Assembly (NCBI RefSeq): GCF_900142285.1
Contig: NZ_FRAJ01000012.1
Location: 1-64,000, forward strand
Direction of reading: 5' to 3'
Length of the DNA stretch: 64,000 nt
From: Caminicella sporogenes DSM 14501
GTDB lineage: Bacteria; Bacillota; Clostridia; Peptostreptococcales; Caminicellaceae
Numbering within the stretch: position 1 is the first letter of the stretch; each line of letters starts with the position of its first letter. The notes below the pieces were generated by a model. It did not search any database. It was given only the letters and a program-made list of their open reading frames with translations, and had not been told where the DNA came from. The position numbers and the translations under genes were made by a program. This document shows positions 20,646 to 29,913 of this stretch, in pieces.

Positions 20646-22043
20646 TTATTCTATACAACCTTCTTTATAGACGAGCTTAATTACTTTTACAGTATCAGAA
20701 TCTATCTTATACTTTTCGCTCATTCTATATCCAACTACCCATATTATGCCTTGCTCATCACATACTATAGGTATTCTATCTCTATAATCTTTTGGCACTT
20801 TTTTATCTATAAAAAAATCTTTTAATTTCTTACTACCCTTCATCCCTAATGGAACAAACCTGTCTCCATTTTTTCGATTTCTTATTATTAAATCACCTTT
20901 TACCTTATCCATATCTATAAAAATCATATTTTTACCACAAAAACAAATATCTTCTTTAGATATTATCGAAGATTCAACAATTGAATCTAACTCTTTAATA
21001 TATACACTCTCTCCTATTTTAATATTATACTCAAACTCACCTAATCTACTTTGTATTTTTTCATTCTGTTTTTTTACATTTATACTATTATATCCAAGCT
21101 CTACAATTATATGTCCCGGCAAATCACTCCTTAAACCTACTTTATAATTTTTAACTAGCTCTATCACTTTTTCTATATGCACAAGCCCTATTTCTTTAAG
21201 ATTACCTTTTAATTTTTCAATAGCCTTTCTTATAACTCTTCTTTGCATACTAATATGTAAAGTCCTAAATTTATTCGTATCTAAAGATATCCCATTATTA
21301 TAAATCTGTGATATTTCATTAAAAATTTCATTAGTCATTTTATTTAAATAATCTCTATCATCTCTTAAAATATCAGCAGTTCGACACAAAGTATCTATTA
21401 TATTAGAATTAAAGTTTTTTTCAATATAAGGTATGAGTTCAAGTCTTATCTTGTTTCTCGTATATATAGTTTCTAAATTAGTTTTATCTATTCTAGGATT
21501 TAATTTATAATATAAGCAATAATTTTCAATTTCTCTTCTGGTAATATTAAGTAGCGGCCTAATTATTTTTTCATTTCTTTTATAATCAATGGCTGTAAGT
21601 CCCTCTAACCCTGCCCCCCTCATTAACCTCATAAGAATAGTCTCTGCCTGATCATTTTTATTTTGTGCTATTGCTATCTTTGATGCACCCTCTTTTTTAG
21701 CTACATCATCAAATAATCTATATCTCCACTCTCTACCTGCTTCTTCAAATGTAATACCCTTTTTTTTACTATATGAAGCAATATCAATAGAAAATATATA
21801 TGATTTTATACCTAAATTATCACTAAACTTTTTAACATACTCGGCATCTTCTTCTGCTTCACTACCTCGAAATTGATGATTTAAATGAACTACAAAGAGT
21901 TTTAAATCATATTCATTCCTAATTCTCCACAATAAATGCAATAAACAAATTGAATCAGGTCCCCCCGAAACACCTACAACAATTTTTTCCCCTTTTTCAA
22001 TCAAATTATACTTATTAACTGTATTTAAAAATTTTTCTATCAT
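20646..22043 (-). CDS. tilS: tRNA(Ile)-lysidine synthetase
   Basis: Modifies C34 of the CAU-anticodon tRNA-Ile to lysidine so that it reads AUA. 465 residues: N-type ATP pyrophosphatase domain with the PP-loop GVSGGPDS (near residue 28) and a C-terminal TilS domain with FVPLGMKGSKKLKDFF. GGAGAG lies 7 nt before the ATG at 22043, so the extra five residues of the longest frame are left out. Followed 58 bp later by ftsH. Confidence 0.96.
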   Translation of the reverse strand: MIEKFLNTVNKYNLIEKGEKIVVGVSGGPDSICLLHLLWRIRNEYDLKLFVVHLNHQFRGSEAEEDAEYVKKFSDNLGIKSYIFSIDIASYSKKKGITFEEAGREWRYRLFDDVAKKEGASKIAIAQNKNDQAETILMRLMRGAGLEGLTAIDYKRNEKIIRPLLNITRREIENYCLYYKLNPRIDKTNLETIYTRNKIRLELIPYIEKNFNSNIIDTLCRTADILRDDRDYLNKMTNEIFNEISQIYNNGISLDTNKFRTLHISMQRRVIRKAIEKLKGNLKEIGLVHIEKVIELVKNYKVGLRSDLPGHIIVELGYNSINVKKQNEKIQSRLGEFEYNIKIGESVYIKELDSIVESSIISKEDICFCGKNMIFIDMDKVKGDLIIRNRKNGDRFVPLGMKGSKKLKDFFIDKKVPKDYRDRIPIVCDEQGIIWVVGYRMSEKYKIDSDTVKVIKLVYKEGCIE

Positions 22044-22119
22044 ATATCTACTCTCCATTTTAACTTAATTTTTTAGTAGAAAGTAAAATTTAAAAATCAT
22101 ATATATAATACTACAATAT

Positions 22120-23037
22120 CTAAACTATATTTGTTAAGCTTTTTGACAATAAAAATAACAGCATAGTTATTAAACATAACAAAGAACTTATAAAATATAT
22201 ATTAACTATTAAATTTATCTTATTTTTATATTTTTTATCTCTTTTTAAACTACCATTCACATATATTTTTTTTAATCTTTTCAAAAAAATAGAAAAATCA
22301 ATTTGTCTTTGAAATAAACCATCTTTTATTAGATTTATCAACTTTTGATTTATACCTTTTCTTTTTAATTCGCATATCATACTATTTATATCCATATTCA
22401 ATATTTTACTATTACTTTCTAAAATAAAACAAGTAAGAAACATACATATGCTAAATAAATCATATGCTGGGTCTGCTTTTCTAAGTCCCATATTCCATTT
22501 TGCTCTATCATACAGAGGCGTAAATTCTTTCAATCCTAATCCTATTTTAGACACTCCACCTAAGTCAATTATTTTTAACTTTTTTTTCTTTTCATCAATC
22601 ATCAAATTTTCAGGTTTTAAATCTCCAAATACATATCCTCTTTTATGAAATCTATCAATAGCTTCACAAACTATTATCGCTATTCCTAATAACTCTTTTA
22701 TATTTATTCTATATTTTTTCGTATATTCCTTTAAATTTTTACCTTCTATATATTCTAAAACAATAAAATGATACATTTTTCCATTTATTTCACAATCATC
22801 TATATCGATTATTTTGGGGATAAATTCAAAATCTTTAAATTTATCTAGCATATTTGCTTCTTTAGTTATGCTGCATAAATCCATACTAATTTTCAATGCA
22901 TAGTATTCTTTACTTTTTGCATCATAAACTTTATAAACTTTTCCAACTCCACCTGTTCCAATCAACTTTTTAATAATATAAGTTTTTTTATTCCATTTTC
23001 CAACAATTTCTATACCTCTAAAATCCACTTTTACCAC
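22120..23037 (-). CDS. yabT: YabT-like membrane-anchored Ser/Thr protein kinase
   Basis: Hanks-type kinase of 305 residues with a C-terminal transmembrane segment (about 275-300). Visible are a glycine-rich loop (LIGTGGVGKVY), the ATP lysine in ALKISM, the catalytic loop YVFGDLKPENLM and a DLG replacing DFG. The usual HRD is FGD, a non-RD kinase, so activation-loop phosphorylation is probably not needed. There is no PASTA domain. B. subtilis YabT, at the same locus, acts during sporulation. GTG at 23037 or the GTG at 23028 could be the start; AGGGTGG is better spaced for the latter. Confidence 0.9.
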   Translation of the reverse strand: MVKVDFRGIEIVGKWNKKTYIIKKLIGTGGVGKVYKVYDAKSKEYYALKISMDLCSITKEANMLDKFKDFEFIPKIIDIDDCEINGKMYHFIVLEYIEGKNLKEYTKKYRINIKELLGIAIIVCEAIDRFHKRGYVFGDLKPENLMIDEKKKKLKIIDLGGVSKIGLGLKEFTPLYDRAKWNMGLRKADPAYDLFSICMFLTCFILESNSKILNMDINSMICELKRKGINQKLINLIKDGLFQRQIDFSIFLKRLKKIYVNGSLKRDKKYKNKINLIVNIYFISSLLCLITMLLFLLSKSLTNIV

Positions 23038-23050
23038 CCTAAACGAATTT

Positions 23051-23074
23051 AAAGCGGCTACTTACAGCCGCTTT
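23051..23074 (-). terminator. yabS terminator or attenuator before yabT
   Basis: Perfect 9-bp stem AAAGCGGCT/AGCCGCTTT with a 6-nt loop, at the yabS stop codon. T-tract is short, so readthrough into yabT is likely. Confidence 0.65.
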
Positions 23075-23798
23075 AAACTATACCTTCACTTAAGAAAGGT
23101 TTTTCTTCTATTATTTCATCAACTATATTGCTTCTATTAGTAAATAATTCTATTGCCTTATAAATAGCAGGAGCAGTTGGAGTTGTTCCACTTGCAAATA
23201 TACTTTTTAATTTATCTTTTAATAAATCTACATCATCAGTAAAACCATTTATTATATTAGTCATTTCTCCATTTACACCGGGATAAGCTATAACTGCAAT
23301 CTCACTCTTTCCCTTCCTCACTCTTAATGAATTCATTAAATCCAATATACTTTCCTTTGCTCTTTCAAGTTTTTGCTTCATACTTCCACTGCAATCAATC
23401 AAAATACAACATTTAAGTGGTATTTCATCACTTAAATTTTCAATGTACTCAATAAATTTATTTCTATACTTAGGTTTTATTTCATCTAAGCTTGAACCAA
23501 TTATCTCTTTAAGTTCTCTATTTACTACATATCCTATTGTTTTATTTACTGTCTTTTGCGTCATCATCTGCAAAGTAACGCTTAAATCATCTAAATATGT
23601 TAGTTCCCATTCACCTTTACCTTTTTTCGCAATTCCTTGAATTTCTTCAATTGGATTTTCATCACTTTCGTTTTTTCCAATTATCCCTATAGCACTTACT
23701 ACTATATTATGTTTTTGAGCCTCCATTGCAGCTAATAACGGGTCTCCGCCTATATTAGATTTACCATCTGTAACTATTATAATTTCTTTCATTTCCAT
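23073..23798 (-). CDS. yabS: YabS-like von Willebrand factor A domain protein
   Basis: 241 residues. The N-terminus (KEIIIVTDGKSNIGGDP) resembles the second half of a VWA fold, followed by a full VWA domain with the metal-site motif LIDCSGSMK (about residue 133) and SGTTPTAP. Located between spoIIE and the kinase gene as in B. subtilis; function there is poorly defined. GGGGGAT five nucleotides before the ATG at 23798 decides the start. The same ribosome binding site is in the 3' arm of a hairpin (23801-23838). Confidence 0.85.
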   Translation of the reverse strand: MEMKEIIIVTDGKSNIGGDPLLAAMEAQKHNIVVSAIGIIGKNESDENPIEEIQGIAKKGKGEWELTYLDDLSVTLQMMTQKTVNKTIGYVVNRELKEIIGSSLDEIKPKYRNKFIEYIENLSDEIPLKCCILIDCSGSMKQKLERAKESILDLMNSLRVRKGKSEIAVIAYPGVNGEMTNIINGFTDDVDLLKDKLKSIFASGTTPTAPAIYKAIELFTNRSNIVDEIIEEKPFLSEGIV

Positions 23799-23800
23799 AT

Positions 23801-23838
23801 AATAATCCCCCAATCTTTTTTTGTTTAAGGGGATTATT
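23801..23838 (-). promoter_or_regulatory. Hairpin masking the yabS ribosome binding site
   Basis: Perfect 10-bp inverted repeat AATAATCCCC/GGGGATTATT around an 18-nt loop. On the transcript the 3' arm includes the yabS Shine-Dalgarno sequence. Confidence 0.55.
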
Positions 23839-23864
23839 GCCAATTTATTTATTTTATATACATT

Positions 23865-26234
23865 TTATCTTCTTTTCCAAATCTTTGTAACTAATACAGT
23901 CATATCATCTTCAATTTTATTGTTATTTCTCTCTATAGCTTTATCTAATATACTATCTGCTATCACTTGTGGATTTCTACTATTTATATCTTTAATTAAT
24001 TCTACCATCCAATTAGTTTTATCTATAAAATTTTTATCTACATCTAAAACTCCATCTGACATGGTAATTATAAAATCTCCAGAATTTAATTTTACAGACT
24101 TGCTATCTATTGCTATCTCATTTACTATTCCAACAGGTAAAGATGATGCATGTATAACTTCCACATTCCCATTTGTTCTCTTTATAAAAGATGGTACTGC
24201 TCCTATTTTTATAAATTCTACTTTTCCACTATACAAGTCAACTATCGATAAATCTATAGTTGAAAATGCCTCATCTAAAGATTTAGACATCAAAACAGAA
24301 TTTATAGTTTTTATAGCTATATTTTTATTAAATCCTGCTCCTAGTAGTTGTTCTAATAAAGTTATAGTTGCCACACTCTCCTTTGCAGCTTTTTCACCTG
24401 TTCCCATTCCATCACTAAGCGCTAACATATACTTGTTGTCATCTAAATCCATAAAAGAATAATTATCTCCACTTATATAGTAATTATCCTTTGATACCTT
24501 TGCAACTCCTGTATTAACTTTATATTTTTGAGCCTCAACTAGCTGAATTAAACAACTTCCATTTTCATTGCCTTTATTGCAATTTCTGTTTTTATGAACA
24601 ACTTCTCTTCCTATAACTTTTTTTACAATTGGAATAATTCTTCTTTCACATATTTCTCTATCAAAACACTTTTTCTTTTCAATATCTATTTCAAATCTCC
24701 CATTTTCATTTTCTAAAACAGTAATTTTATCAATTATAATACCTTCTTTGTCAAAAGCAACATAAAGGGCATCTTCTACATCTCTTTTAAATTCTATATT
24801 AGAAGATATTTCCTTAGATAATTCTCTTAATATCTGAGATATTCCATTAAATTGTTCAGAAACTAACTGCCTCATTTCAAAGAGTTTTTTATTCCATTTA
24901 TAATCTATCTTATATATTTCATAAGCACTATTAATTATATTTATCAACTTTTCTAATCTTAAACATCTTTTCCTAAGATAATCAGGAACATTATTTTTAT
25001 CCAATATGCCCTTAGCTTCTACTAAAGTAATAGAATCTACCAATGCATTATAAGTACTATAAAAGCAGTTATTCCAACAACTTCTTTTCATATTACAATT
25101 TAAACATATAGAATTTGCAATATTATTTATTATATTTGTTATTTCTTTTTGTTCAACAACTTTCTCTTTTTCAGCAATCTTAGAATAAGTTACTGCTAAT
25201 TCTGAAAAAGCTAATGAATAATTTTCTAATTGTCTTAACATAAGCTTTTTAATTCTCTCACTATAAACTTTATCTATTTCAAAACCATCACTTTTTAAAC
25301 TGATAAATTTATTTATATATTCAGAAACCGATTTTGGCAGCAGTATAAATATTAAAAATGCAATTACTATTTCTTCAAATTGAACTAACGTTTCAGTTGA
25401 ACCATTTATATAAAATGTAAGTATAGAATTGCTTAATACAATTCCTAAAGCCGAAGTAACTTTACCTACATCTTTAAATATACCTGCCAGTAAACCTGAA
25501 AATCCATAAATTCCTATTATAACAGGAGTATCAACTGTAGACATGCTAGTTATAATACCTATAGTAACTCCTACAGCTGCTCCTATCGCTGCTCCTCCAT
25601 TATAAGCAAATACTAATATTATAAAAATCCCAACTATATTCTTCAAATCATAACCAAAAAATATTACATCTGAAAGTCCTAATACCGAAACTGCCAAAAT
25701 AATTGCTATACATATTACCTCTTCATTAGAAAGGATTTTTCTATTTGATTTTACTGTTAGAATTGGAATACTATAAGAAAGTATGTATATAAATACAAAA
25801 ACTATAATTGATTCAAAACTCGTCATAAATAAATCATACAAATAAAACTCTGTTAAAAATAAATACAAAACACCAGAAAAAAAAGTTATACTACCGGTTA
25901 AAAAAGCCAATTTTGATGTATTAAACCTTATATTTTTGACTATATACCTAAAAACAATAAAATTTAATCCCAAAATTAACATATACCTATACTTATCAGC
26001 ATTAGTAGTTAAAATCCCCAATAAAATACTTAATCCTAATATAGAATTCTTTTTATCCTTAGTCATTAAAGTTGTAAAATAAGCTACTCCAAAAGGATTT
26101 AATCCATTTAAAATCGAAGCTCGTCCCAATAAAAAAGCCAAAATATTTAACAACAAAAAATCTTTGCTTATAATACTGTAAATCTGTCCTTCTTCTCTTC
26201 CTAATCTTTTGTATCCTATATTAAATTTTTCCAT
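23865..26234 (-). CDS. spoIIE: Stage II sporulation protein E (PP2C phosphatase)
   Basis: Membrane phosphatase that dephosphorylates SpoIIAA and activates sigma-F in the forespore. 789 residues: about ten N-terminal membrane segments (to roughly residue 310), a central regulatory region, and a C-terminal PP2C/SpoIIE domain with SDGMGTGEKAAKES and MSDGVLDVD containing the metal-binding aspartates. A GGGGGGTG ribosome binding site precedes the ATG at 26234; the ATG at 26264 lies inside the promoter region. The promoter has the Spo0A-dependent architecture known from B. subtilis. Confidence 0.97.
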   Translation of the reverse strand: MEKFNIGYKRLGREEGQIYSIISKDFLLLNILAFLLGRASILNGLNPFGVAYFTTLMTKDKKNSILGLSILLGILTTNADKYRYMLILGLNFIVFRYIVKNIRFNTSKLAFLTGSITFFSGVLYLFLTEFYLYDLFMTSFESIIVFVFIYILSYSIPILTVKSNRKILSNEEVICIAIILAVSVLGLSDVIFFGYDLKNIVGIFIILVFAYNGGAAIGAAVGVTIGIITSMSTVDTPVIIGIYGFSGLLAGIFKDVGKVTSALGIVLSNSILTFYINGSTETLVQFEEIVIAFLIFILLPKSVSEYINKFISLKSDGFEIDKVYSERIKKLMLRQLENYSLAFSELAVTYSKIAEKEKVVEQKEITNIINNIANSICLNCNMKRSCWNNCFYSTYNALVDSITLVEAKGILDKNNVPDYLRKRCLRLEKLINIINSAYEIYKIDYKWNKKLFEMRQLVSEQFNGISQILRELSKEISSNIEFKRDVEDALYVAFDKEGIIIDKITVLENENGRFEIDIEKKKCFDREICERRIIPIVKKVIGREVVHKNRNCNKGNENGSCLIQLVEAQKYKVNTGVAKVSKDNYYISGDNYSFMDLDDNKYMLALSDGMGTGEKAAKESVATITLLEQLLGAGFNKNIAIKTINSVLMSKSLDEAFSTIDLSIVDLYSGKVEFIKIGAVPSFIKRTNGNVEVIHASSLPVGIVNEIAIDSKSVKLNSGDFIITMSDGVLDVDKNFIDKTNWMVELIKDINSRNPQVIADSILDKAIERNNNKIEDDMTVLVTKIWKRR

Positions 26235-26262
26235 AGTAAAAAAACACCCCCCTGTATAATGC

Positions 26263-26296
26263 ATTATAACAGGGAGGATTTGAAATATTTGTCAAC
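26263..26296 (-). promoter_or_regulatory. spoIIE promoter with 21-bp spacer and Spo0A box
   Basis: Minus strand TTGACA (26290-26295), 21-bp spacer, TATAAT (26263-26268). The plus strand over the -35 reads TTTGTCAAC (26288-26296), close to the Spo0A box TTTGTCGAA. The -10 lies inside an imperfect palindrome centred at the TGCA near 26260. Confidence 0.75.
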
Positions 26297-26480
26297 TTGA
26301 CTGAATGTTTCAAAAAAAATTATGACATTCACTACTATTTTCAAACAAATTGTTTACTTTTTAGAAATAAAACAATTATTTTTTTATAACTCTAAAAATA
26401 AATTTTAAAACATATTGTAAAAAAATAAAAACTATAAGTGGCATCACTTATAGTTTATCTGTACTTTAAATATTTTTTAT

Positions 26481-26557
26481 TGGTAGCGGCGAGTGGACTC
26501 GAACCACCGACCTTCCGGGTATGAACCGGACGCTCTAGCCAGCTAAGCTACGCCGCC
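26481..26557 (-). tRNA. tRNA-Met (CAU, elongator)
   Basis: Cloverleaf on the minus strand: acceptor starting GGCGGCG, anticodon loop TTCATAC, T-loop GGTTCGAGTCC, and CCA encoded. The sequence closely resembles the Firmicutes elongator tRNA-Met; a TilS-modified tRNA-Ile2 is less likely. Confidence 0.9.
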
Positions 26558-26561
26558 ATAT

Positions 26562-26637
<76 letters not shown>

Positions 26638-26731
26638 ACGATAAAAAATTAAAAATTATTTTAAAAAATAATTAACACTAACTTTTAATTCTCAATTATC
26701 AATTTTCAATTCTCAATTCTTTCATTACATT

Positions 26732-26822
26732 TGGTGCCGGGGACCGGAATCGAACCGGTACGGTCTTTATAAGGACCGCAGGATTTTAAGTCCTGTGCGT
26801 CTGCCAGTTCCGCCACCCCGGC
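26732..26822 (-). tRNA. tRNA-Leu (UAA)
   Basis: 91-nt class II tRNA on the minus strand with acceptor GCCGGGG, anticodon loop ACTTAAAAT (anticodon TAA), a long variable arm and encoded CCA. First gene of a Leu-fMet-Met tRNA cluster. Confidence 0.95.
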
Positions 26823-26848
26823 ATATTACATTTCTTGCGACGAATTTT

Positions 26849-26877
26849 ATTTTACATTATATTTTACTTTTTGTCAA
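26849..26877 (-). promoter_or_regulatory. Promoter of the tRNA cluster
   Basis: Minus strand TTGACA (26872-26877), 17 bp, TAAAAT (26849-26854), about 25 bp before tRNA-Leu. Confidence 0.75.
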
Positions 26878-26991
26878 CACATTTATTTATTATTTTTGAG
26901 AAATTTATTATAAAATTAAACATAACAGATAAAAACTAAAAAACATAATAAAAATCACACATTATACAAATTCCTAATCAAAATATAAGTT

Positions 26992-27912
26992 TTATCCTAT
27001 TATTTTTTCAAAAATATATCCTTCTAAATTATCATAATCGCTAATAGTAATTTTATCTACTCCTAAACTTACAAGTATTTCATAAAGAATAACAGCACCA
27101 GCCAATATAATATCTGCCCTCTTAGGCTGTAAACCTTTTAGATTCTTTCTTTCTTCATTATTTGTTCTCTTAAATAAATCTACCATTTCTTCTACTTTTT
27201 TTATTTTAATCTCATAATTATGTATTAAATTACTATCGTAAATTTCAAGTTTTCTATCTATGGCAGCTAATGTTGTTACCGTACCCCCAATCCCTATTAT
27301 CCTTTTTATATCATATTCTCTAATTGCTTTTAAAACTTTACTAATAATTCCTTTTATATCTTTTTTCAGATTTTCAAATTCTATATCGCTTATAGGGTCA
27401 GTACTAATATGCTTATCCGTCATTCTCACAGCTCCAACATTTAAACTAGTTTTAAATTTTATGCCGTTAATATTCCCGATGATAAATTCTGTACTACCTC
27501 CACCTATATCTATAACTAATATATCTTTATCACACTTATCTATCCCATGTACTACACCCTTAAAACCAAGCTGTGCCTCCATATCACCATCAATAACTTC
27601 TATATTTATTTTAACTTCTTCTCTTGCCCTTTTTACAAATTCTTCTTTGTTTACAGCATCTCTAACCGCACTAGTTGCTATCGCTCTAATATCACTTATT
27701 CCTTCTTTAATTGCAATCTCTTTAAATACTTTTAAAGCATCTATACTCCTATCAATAGCTTTTTCTGACAACTTTTTAGTCTTACCTACTCCTTCACCTA
27801 ATCTCGTCATAATAAGCTCTTTTCTGCTGTTTATTATTTTGTTATTTTTTATTTCTGCAATAATAATCCTTATAGAATTTGTTCCTATATCAATAACGCC
27901 CACCTTTTTCAT
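26992..27912 (-). CDS. ppx: Ppx/GppA exopolyphosphatase family protein
   Basis: 306 residues, the short form with only the ASKHA phosphatase domains and no C-terminal HD-like extension. Phosphate-binding motifs are GTNSIRIIIAEI at the N-terminus and DIGGGSTEFIIG (about residue 140). It would hydrolyse polyphosphate or pppGpp; the sequence does not decide between them. RBS GGAGG. Located between the S1-domain gene and the tRNA cluster, where B. subtilis has nothing comparable. Confidence 0.9.
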   Translation of the reverse strand: MKKVGVIDIGTNSIRIIIAEIKNNKIINSRKELIMTRLGEGVGKTKKLSEKAIDRSIDALKVFKEIAIKEGISDIRAIATSAVRDAVNKEEFVKRAREEVKINIEVIDGDMEAQLGFKGVVHGIDKCDKDILVIDIGGGSTEFIIGNINGIKFKTSLNVGAVRMTDKHISTDPISDIEFENLKKDIKGIISKVLKAIREYDIKRIIGIGGTVTTLAAIDRKLEIYDSNLIHNYEIKIKKVEEMVDLFKRTNNEERKNLKGLQPKRADIILAGAVILYEILVSLGVDKITISDYDNLEGYIFEKIIG

Positions 27913-27962
27913 TCTCCTACCTCCAAATAAAATAATAAATATCCTCTTTTCAACATAATAAA

Positions 27963-27981
27963 ACCGGGAATATATCCCGGT
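27963..27981 (-). terminator. Terminator after the S1-domain gene
   Basis: 7-bp stem ACCGGGA/TCCCGGT, 5-nt loop, followed by TTTATT on the minus strand. Confidence 0.75.
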
Positions 27982-28005
27982 ACTATTTCATATTCATATT
28001 AATTA

Positions 28006-28422
28006 CTATTTTCTATTATATCCGTTCCCTTTTCTCTTATTTACATTTTTCTTCATATCTTTCAACTTTTCATCGCTATCCTTTAAAAATCTAGCTAGCA
28101 TATCTTCAAAAGATGCTTTCGGTCTAACCGGTCTGCTTACAAATTCTTTAACTGCTTCTTTTTTAACAGTATTTTTCTGCTTACTTCCTTCAGTAGCTTT
28201 TCTAATAGAAAGGCTTACCTTTCCATTTCCACTAACTTCTATTACCTTTACTTTTACCCTTTGTTGTTCTTTTAAATAGTCTTTCACATCCTTTACATAT
28301 TCATCTGCAATTTCTGAAATGTGACATAATCCTGTTATACCATCCGGTAGTTGAATAAAAGCTCCAAAATTAGTAATACCTGTAACAGTACCATCAACTA
28401 CCTTTCCAATCTCAACGGGCAT
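28006..28422 (-). CDS. yabR: S1-domain RNA-binding protein (YabR/GSP13-like)
   Basis: 138 residues: a single S1 domain (about 1-72, GKVVDGTVTGITNFGAFIQLPDG region) followed by a basic, low-complexity tail. Homologues bind ribosomes or RNA. It follows divIC as in B. subtilis, where yabR occupies the same position. RBS AAGGAGG. Confidence 0.9.
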   Translation of the reverse strand: MPVEIGKVVDGTVTGITNFGAFIQLPDGITGLCHISEIADEYVKDVKDYLKEQQRVKVKVIEVSGNGKVSLSIRKATEGSKQKNTVKKEAVKEFVSRPVRPKASFEDMLARFLKDSDEKLKDMKKNVNKRKGNGYNRK

Positions 28423-28519
28423 TAAAAAAATTCCTCCTTAATTCATTTAACATTATTGTTATCAAGTAAATTATATTTTATAAGCCCTCTAATGTCAATA
28501 TACCTTTTATAATTAACAA

Positions 28520-28828
28520 TTAATTGTTTTTCTTATTATCTTGAATAATATAAATAATCTCATTAGGTTTTACCATTTTTAATTTTTCTCTAGCAACCTT
28601 TTCTACAAACTCCTTACTATCACTTTTTTCTATATTTTTTTTCATATCTTTAATCTTCATTTTAAGCTCATTAACTTGCTTTAATGCCTGTTTTTCCTCA
28701 TTTTTCAATTCTCTTATTTTTATTTCTTGCTTTATCATAGTTATGGATAAATATATAAATAATATAAGACAAATTATTATATGTATTCTATTTCTCTTTA
28801 AGAAACTTTTTTTCTTCATTTTTTTCAT
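28520..28828 (-). CDS. divIC: Septum formation protein DivIC/FtsB
   Basis: Bitopic cell-division protein: basic N-terminus, one transmembrane helix (about residues 14-31) and an extracytoplasmic coiled coil (about 32-75). 102 residues, the usual size. It forms the FtsL-DivIB-DivIC subcomplex. Located between yabQ and the S1-domain gene as in B. subtilis. Confidence 0.9.
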   Translation of the reverse strand: MKKMKKKSFLKRNRIHIIICLILFIYLSITMIKQEIKIRELKNEEKQALKQVNELKMKIKDMKKNIEKSDSKEFVEKVAREKLKMVKPNEIIYIIQDNKKNN

Positions 28829-28900
28829 ACGTTCACATCCTTTATTATCTTAATACACTATTATTATTTTAATTATTCTATAATCTTTCTATATTCCCTT

Positions 28901-29413
28901 CTATTTTTTTTTATGTATAATTGTACTCATATTTTTCTTAATATCTTTAAACATTCTTTTGGGAATTAAAGATATTCTTTTCAATCTTAAACAATATGGT
29001 CTTAACATTTGAACTACTCTTATACAAGGATATTTGATTATTCTAATTATAAATATAACAATACTATTGACTTTGTTATATATGCAGCTAAAAACTCTTT
29101 TTATAAAAACAATTATTTCCATAAACATTTTTGTAAATAATCTACTTAAAAATATATTATATAATGACGTTCCAAGTATAAAACCTAATAAAGTATATCC
29201 TCTCACCCTTCCGTCATCACTATAAAGAAGAACTAATATAGCAACCATAGTTATAGTAATCCAAAAAAATAAATCTTGTAAAATAGCAGTAATTCTCTTG
29301 GGCTTTAAATAAAATCTAAAAATCTTATAAATATCATAAATAAACCCTATTAATATCCCTCCATATAATGTTGCAAAAAAAACGTATATTTGATAATATA
29401 CGAAACTAGTCAT
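28901..29413 (-). CDS. yabQ: Spore cortex protein YabQ
   Basis: Polytopic membrane protein needed for spore cortex formation in B. subtilis. About 170 residues with four predicted membrane segments in the first 110 residues (YYQIYVFFATLYGGILIGF first) and a basic C-terminal tail. GGAGAG 8 nt upstream supports the ATG at 29413; the GTG at 29422 overlaps this site. It follows yabP, as expected. A terminator-like hairpin precedes the ribosome binding site (29451-29470). Confidence 0.88.
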   Translation of the reverse strand: MTSFVYYQIYVFFATLYGGILIGFIYDIYKIFRFYLKPKRITAILQDLFFWITITMVAILVLLYSDDGRVRGYTLLGFILGTSLYNIFLSRLFTKMFMEIIVFIKRVFSCIYNKVNSIVIFIIRIIKYPCIRVVQMLRPYCLRLKRISLIPKRMFKDIKKNMSTIIHKKK

Positions 29414-29450
29414 ATCAATCACTCTCCATGTACCATCATAGAAAAAAATT

Positions 29451-29470
29451 CTCCATTTACTAAAATGGAG
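29451..29470 (-). terminator. Terminator-like hairpin between yabP and yabQ
   Basis: 8-bp stem CTCCATTT/AAATGGAG with a 4-nt loop, then seven T on the minus strand. Its 5' arm can alternatively pair with the yabQ ribosome binding site. Confidence 0.75.
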
Positions 29471-29473
29471 AGA

Positions 29474-29764
29474 TTATTTAAACATTTTCCCAAGGAATCC
29501 AAGCCCCTTAGATAGATTATCTTCTTTTTCAGAATACACAATAGATGTTATATAACCCTCTATCGACAGATTCCCATCTTCTAAATTAAGCTTTTTTATA
29601 TCCAGTCCCTCACCTCTAATAGTTAAATTACCTTGAACTGTTACCAATACTATCATATCGTCATTATAACTCTTTACATGTTCTACTCCTGAAATGCTCA
29701 TTTTTTCTCGATTTTCCAATATTATGTTTTGAGACCTATTTTTAAAACCATTCTTTTCTTCCAA
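29474..29764 (-). CDS. yabP: Sporulation protein YabP
   Basis: 96-residue YabP/YqfC-family protein involved in spore cortex assembly. Typical features are NIILENREKMSISGVEHVKSYNDDMI and the GEGLDI segment. TTG start with GGAGGTG at proper spacing. Order yabP-yabQ-divIC is that of spore formers. Confidence 0.92.
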   Translation of the reverse strand: MEEKNGFKNRSQNIILENREKMSISGVEHVKSYNDDMIVLVTVQGNLTIRGEGLDIKKLNLEDGNLSIEGYITSIVYSEKEDNLSKGLGFLGKMFK

Positions 29765-29913
29765 AAAGACACCTCCCTCTTATAAAAATATGTATATAAT
29801 ATTGGAATTATTACTTGTTTATTTTCTAGAAAACAAATGTACTTGATAAAAAAAAAGCACAATTTTGTGCTTATAAAATATTTGTTAAGCTATTATTCTG
29901 CTGATTTGCCATA

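Noticed and set aside
23821-24462. 213-aa plus-strand open frame over spoIIE
   Set aside because: It is antisense to the strongly supported PP2C domain of spoIIE, has no ribosome binding site and an implausible hydrophobic low-complexity composition.
27260-27958. 232-aa plus-strand open frame over ppx
   Set aside because: Shadow of the ppx coding frame; composition is repetitive Ile/Ser/Leu typical of antisense frames in AT-rich DNA.
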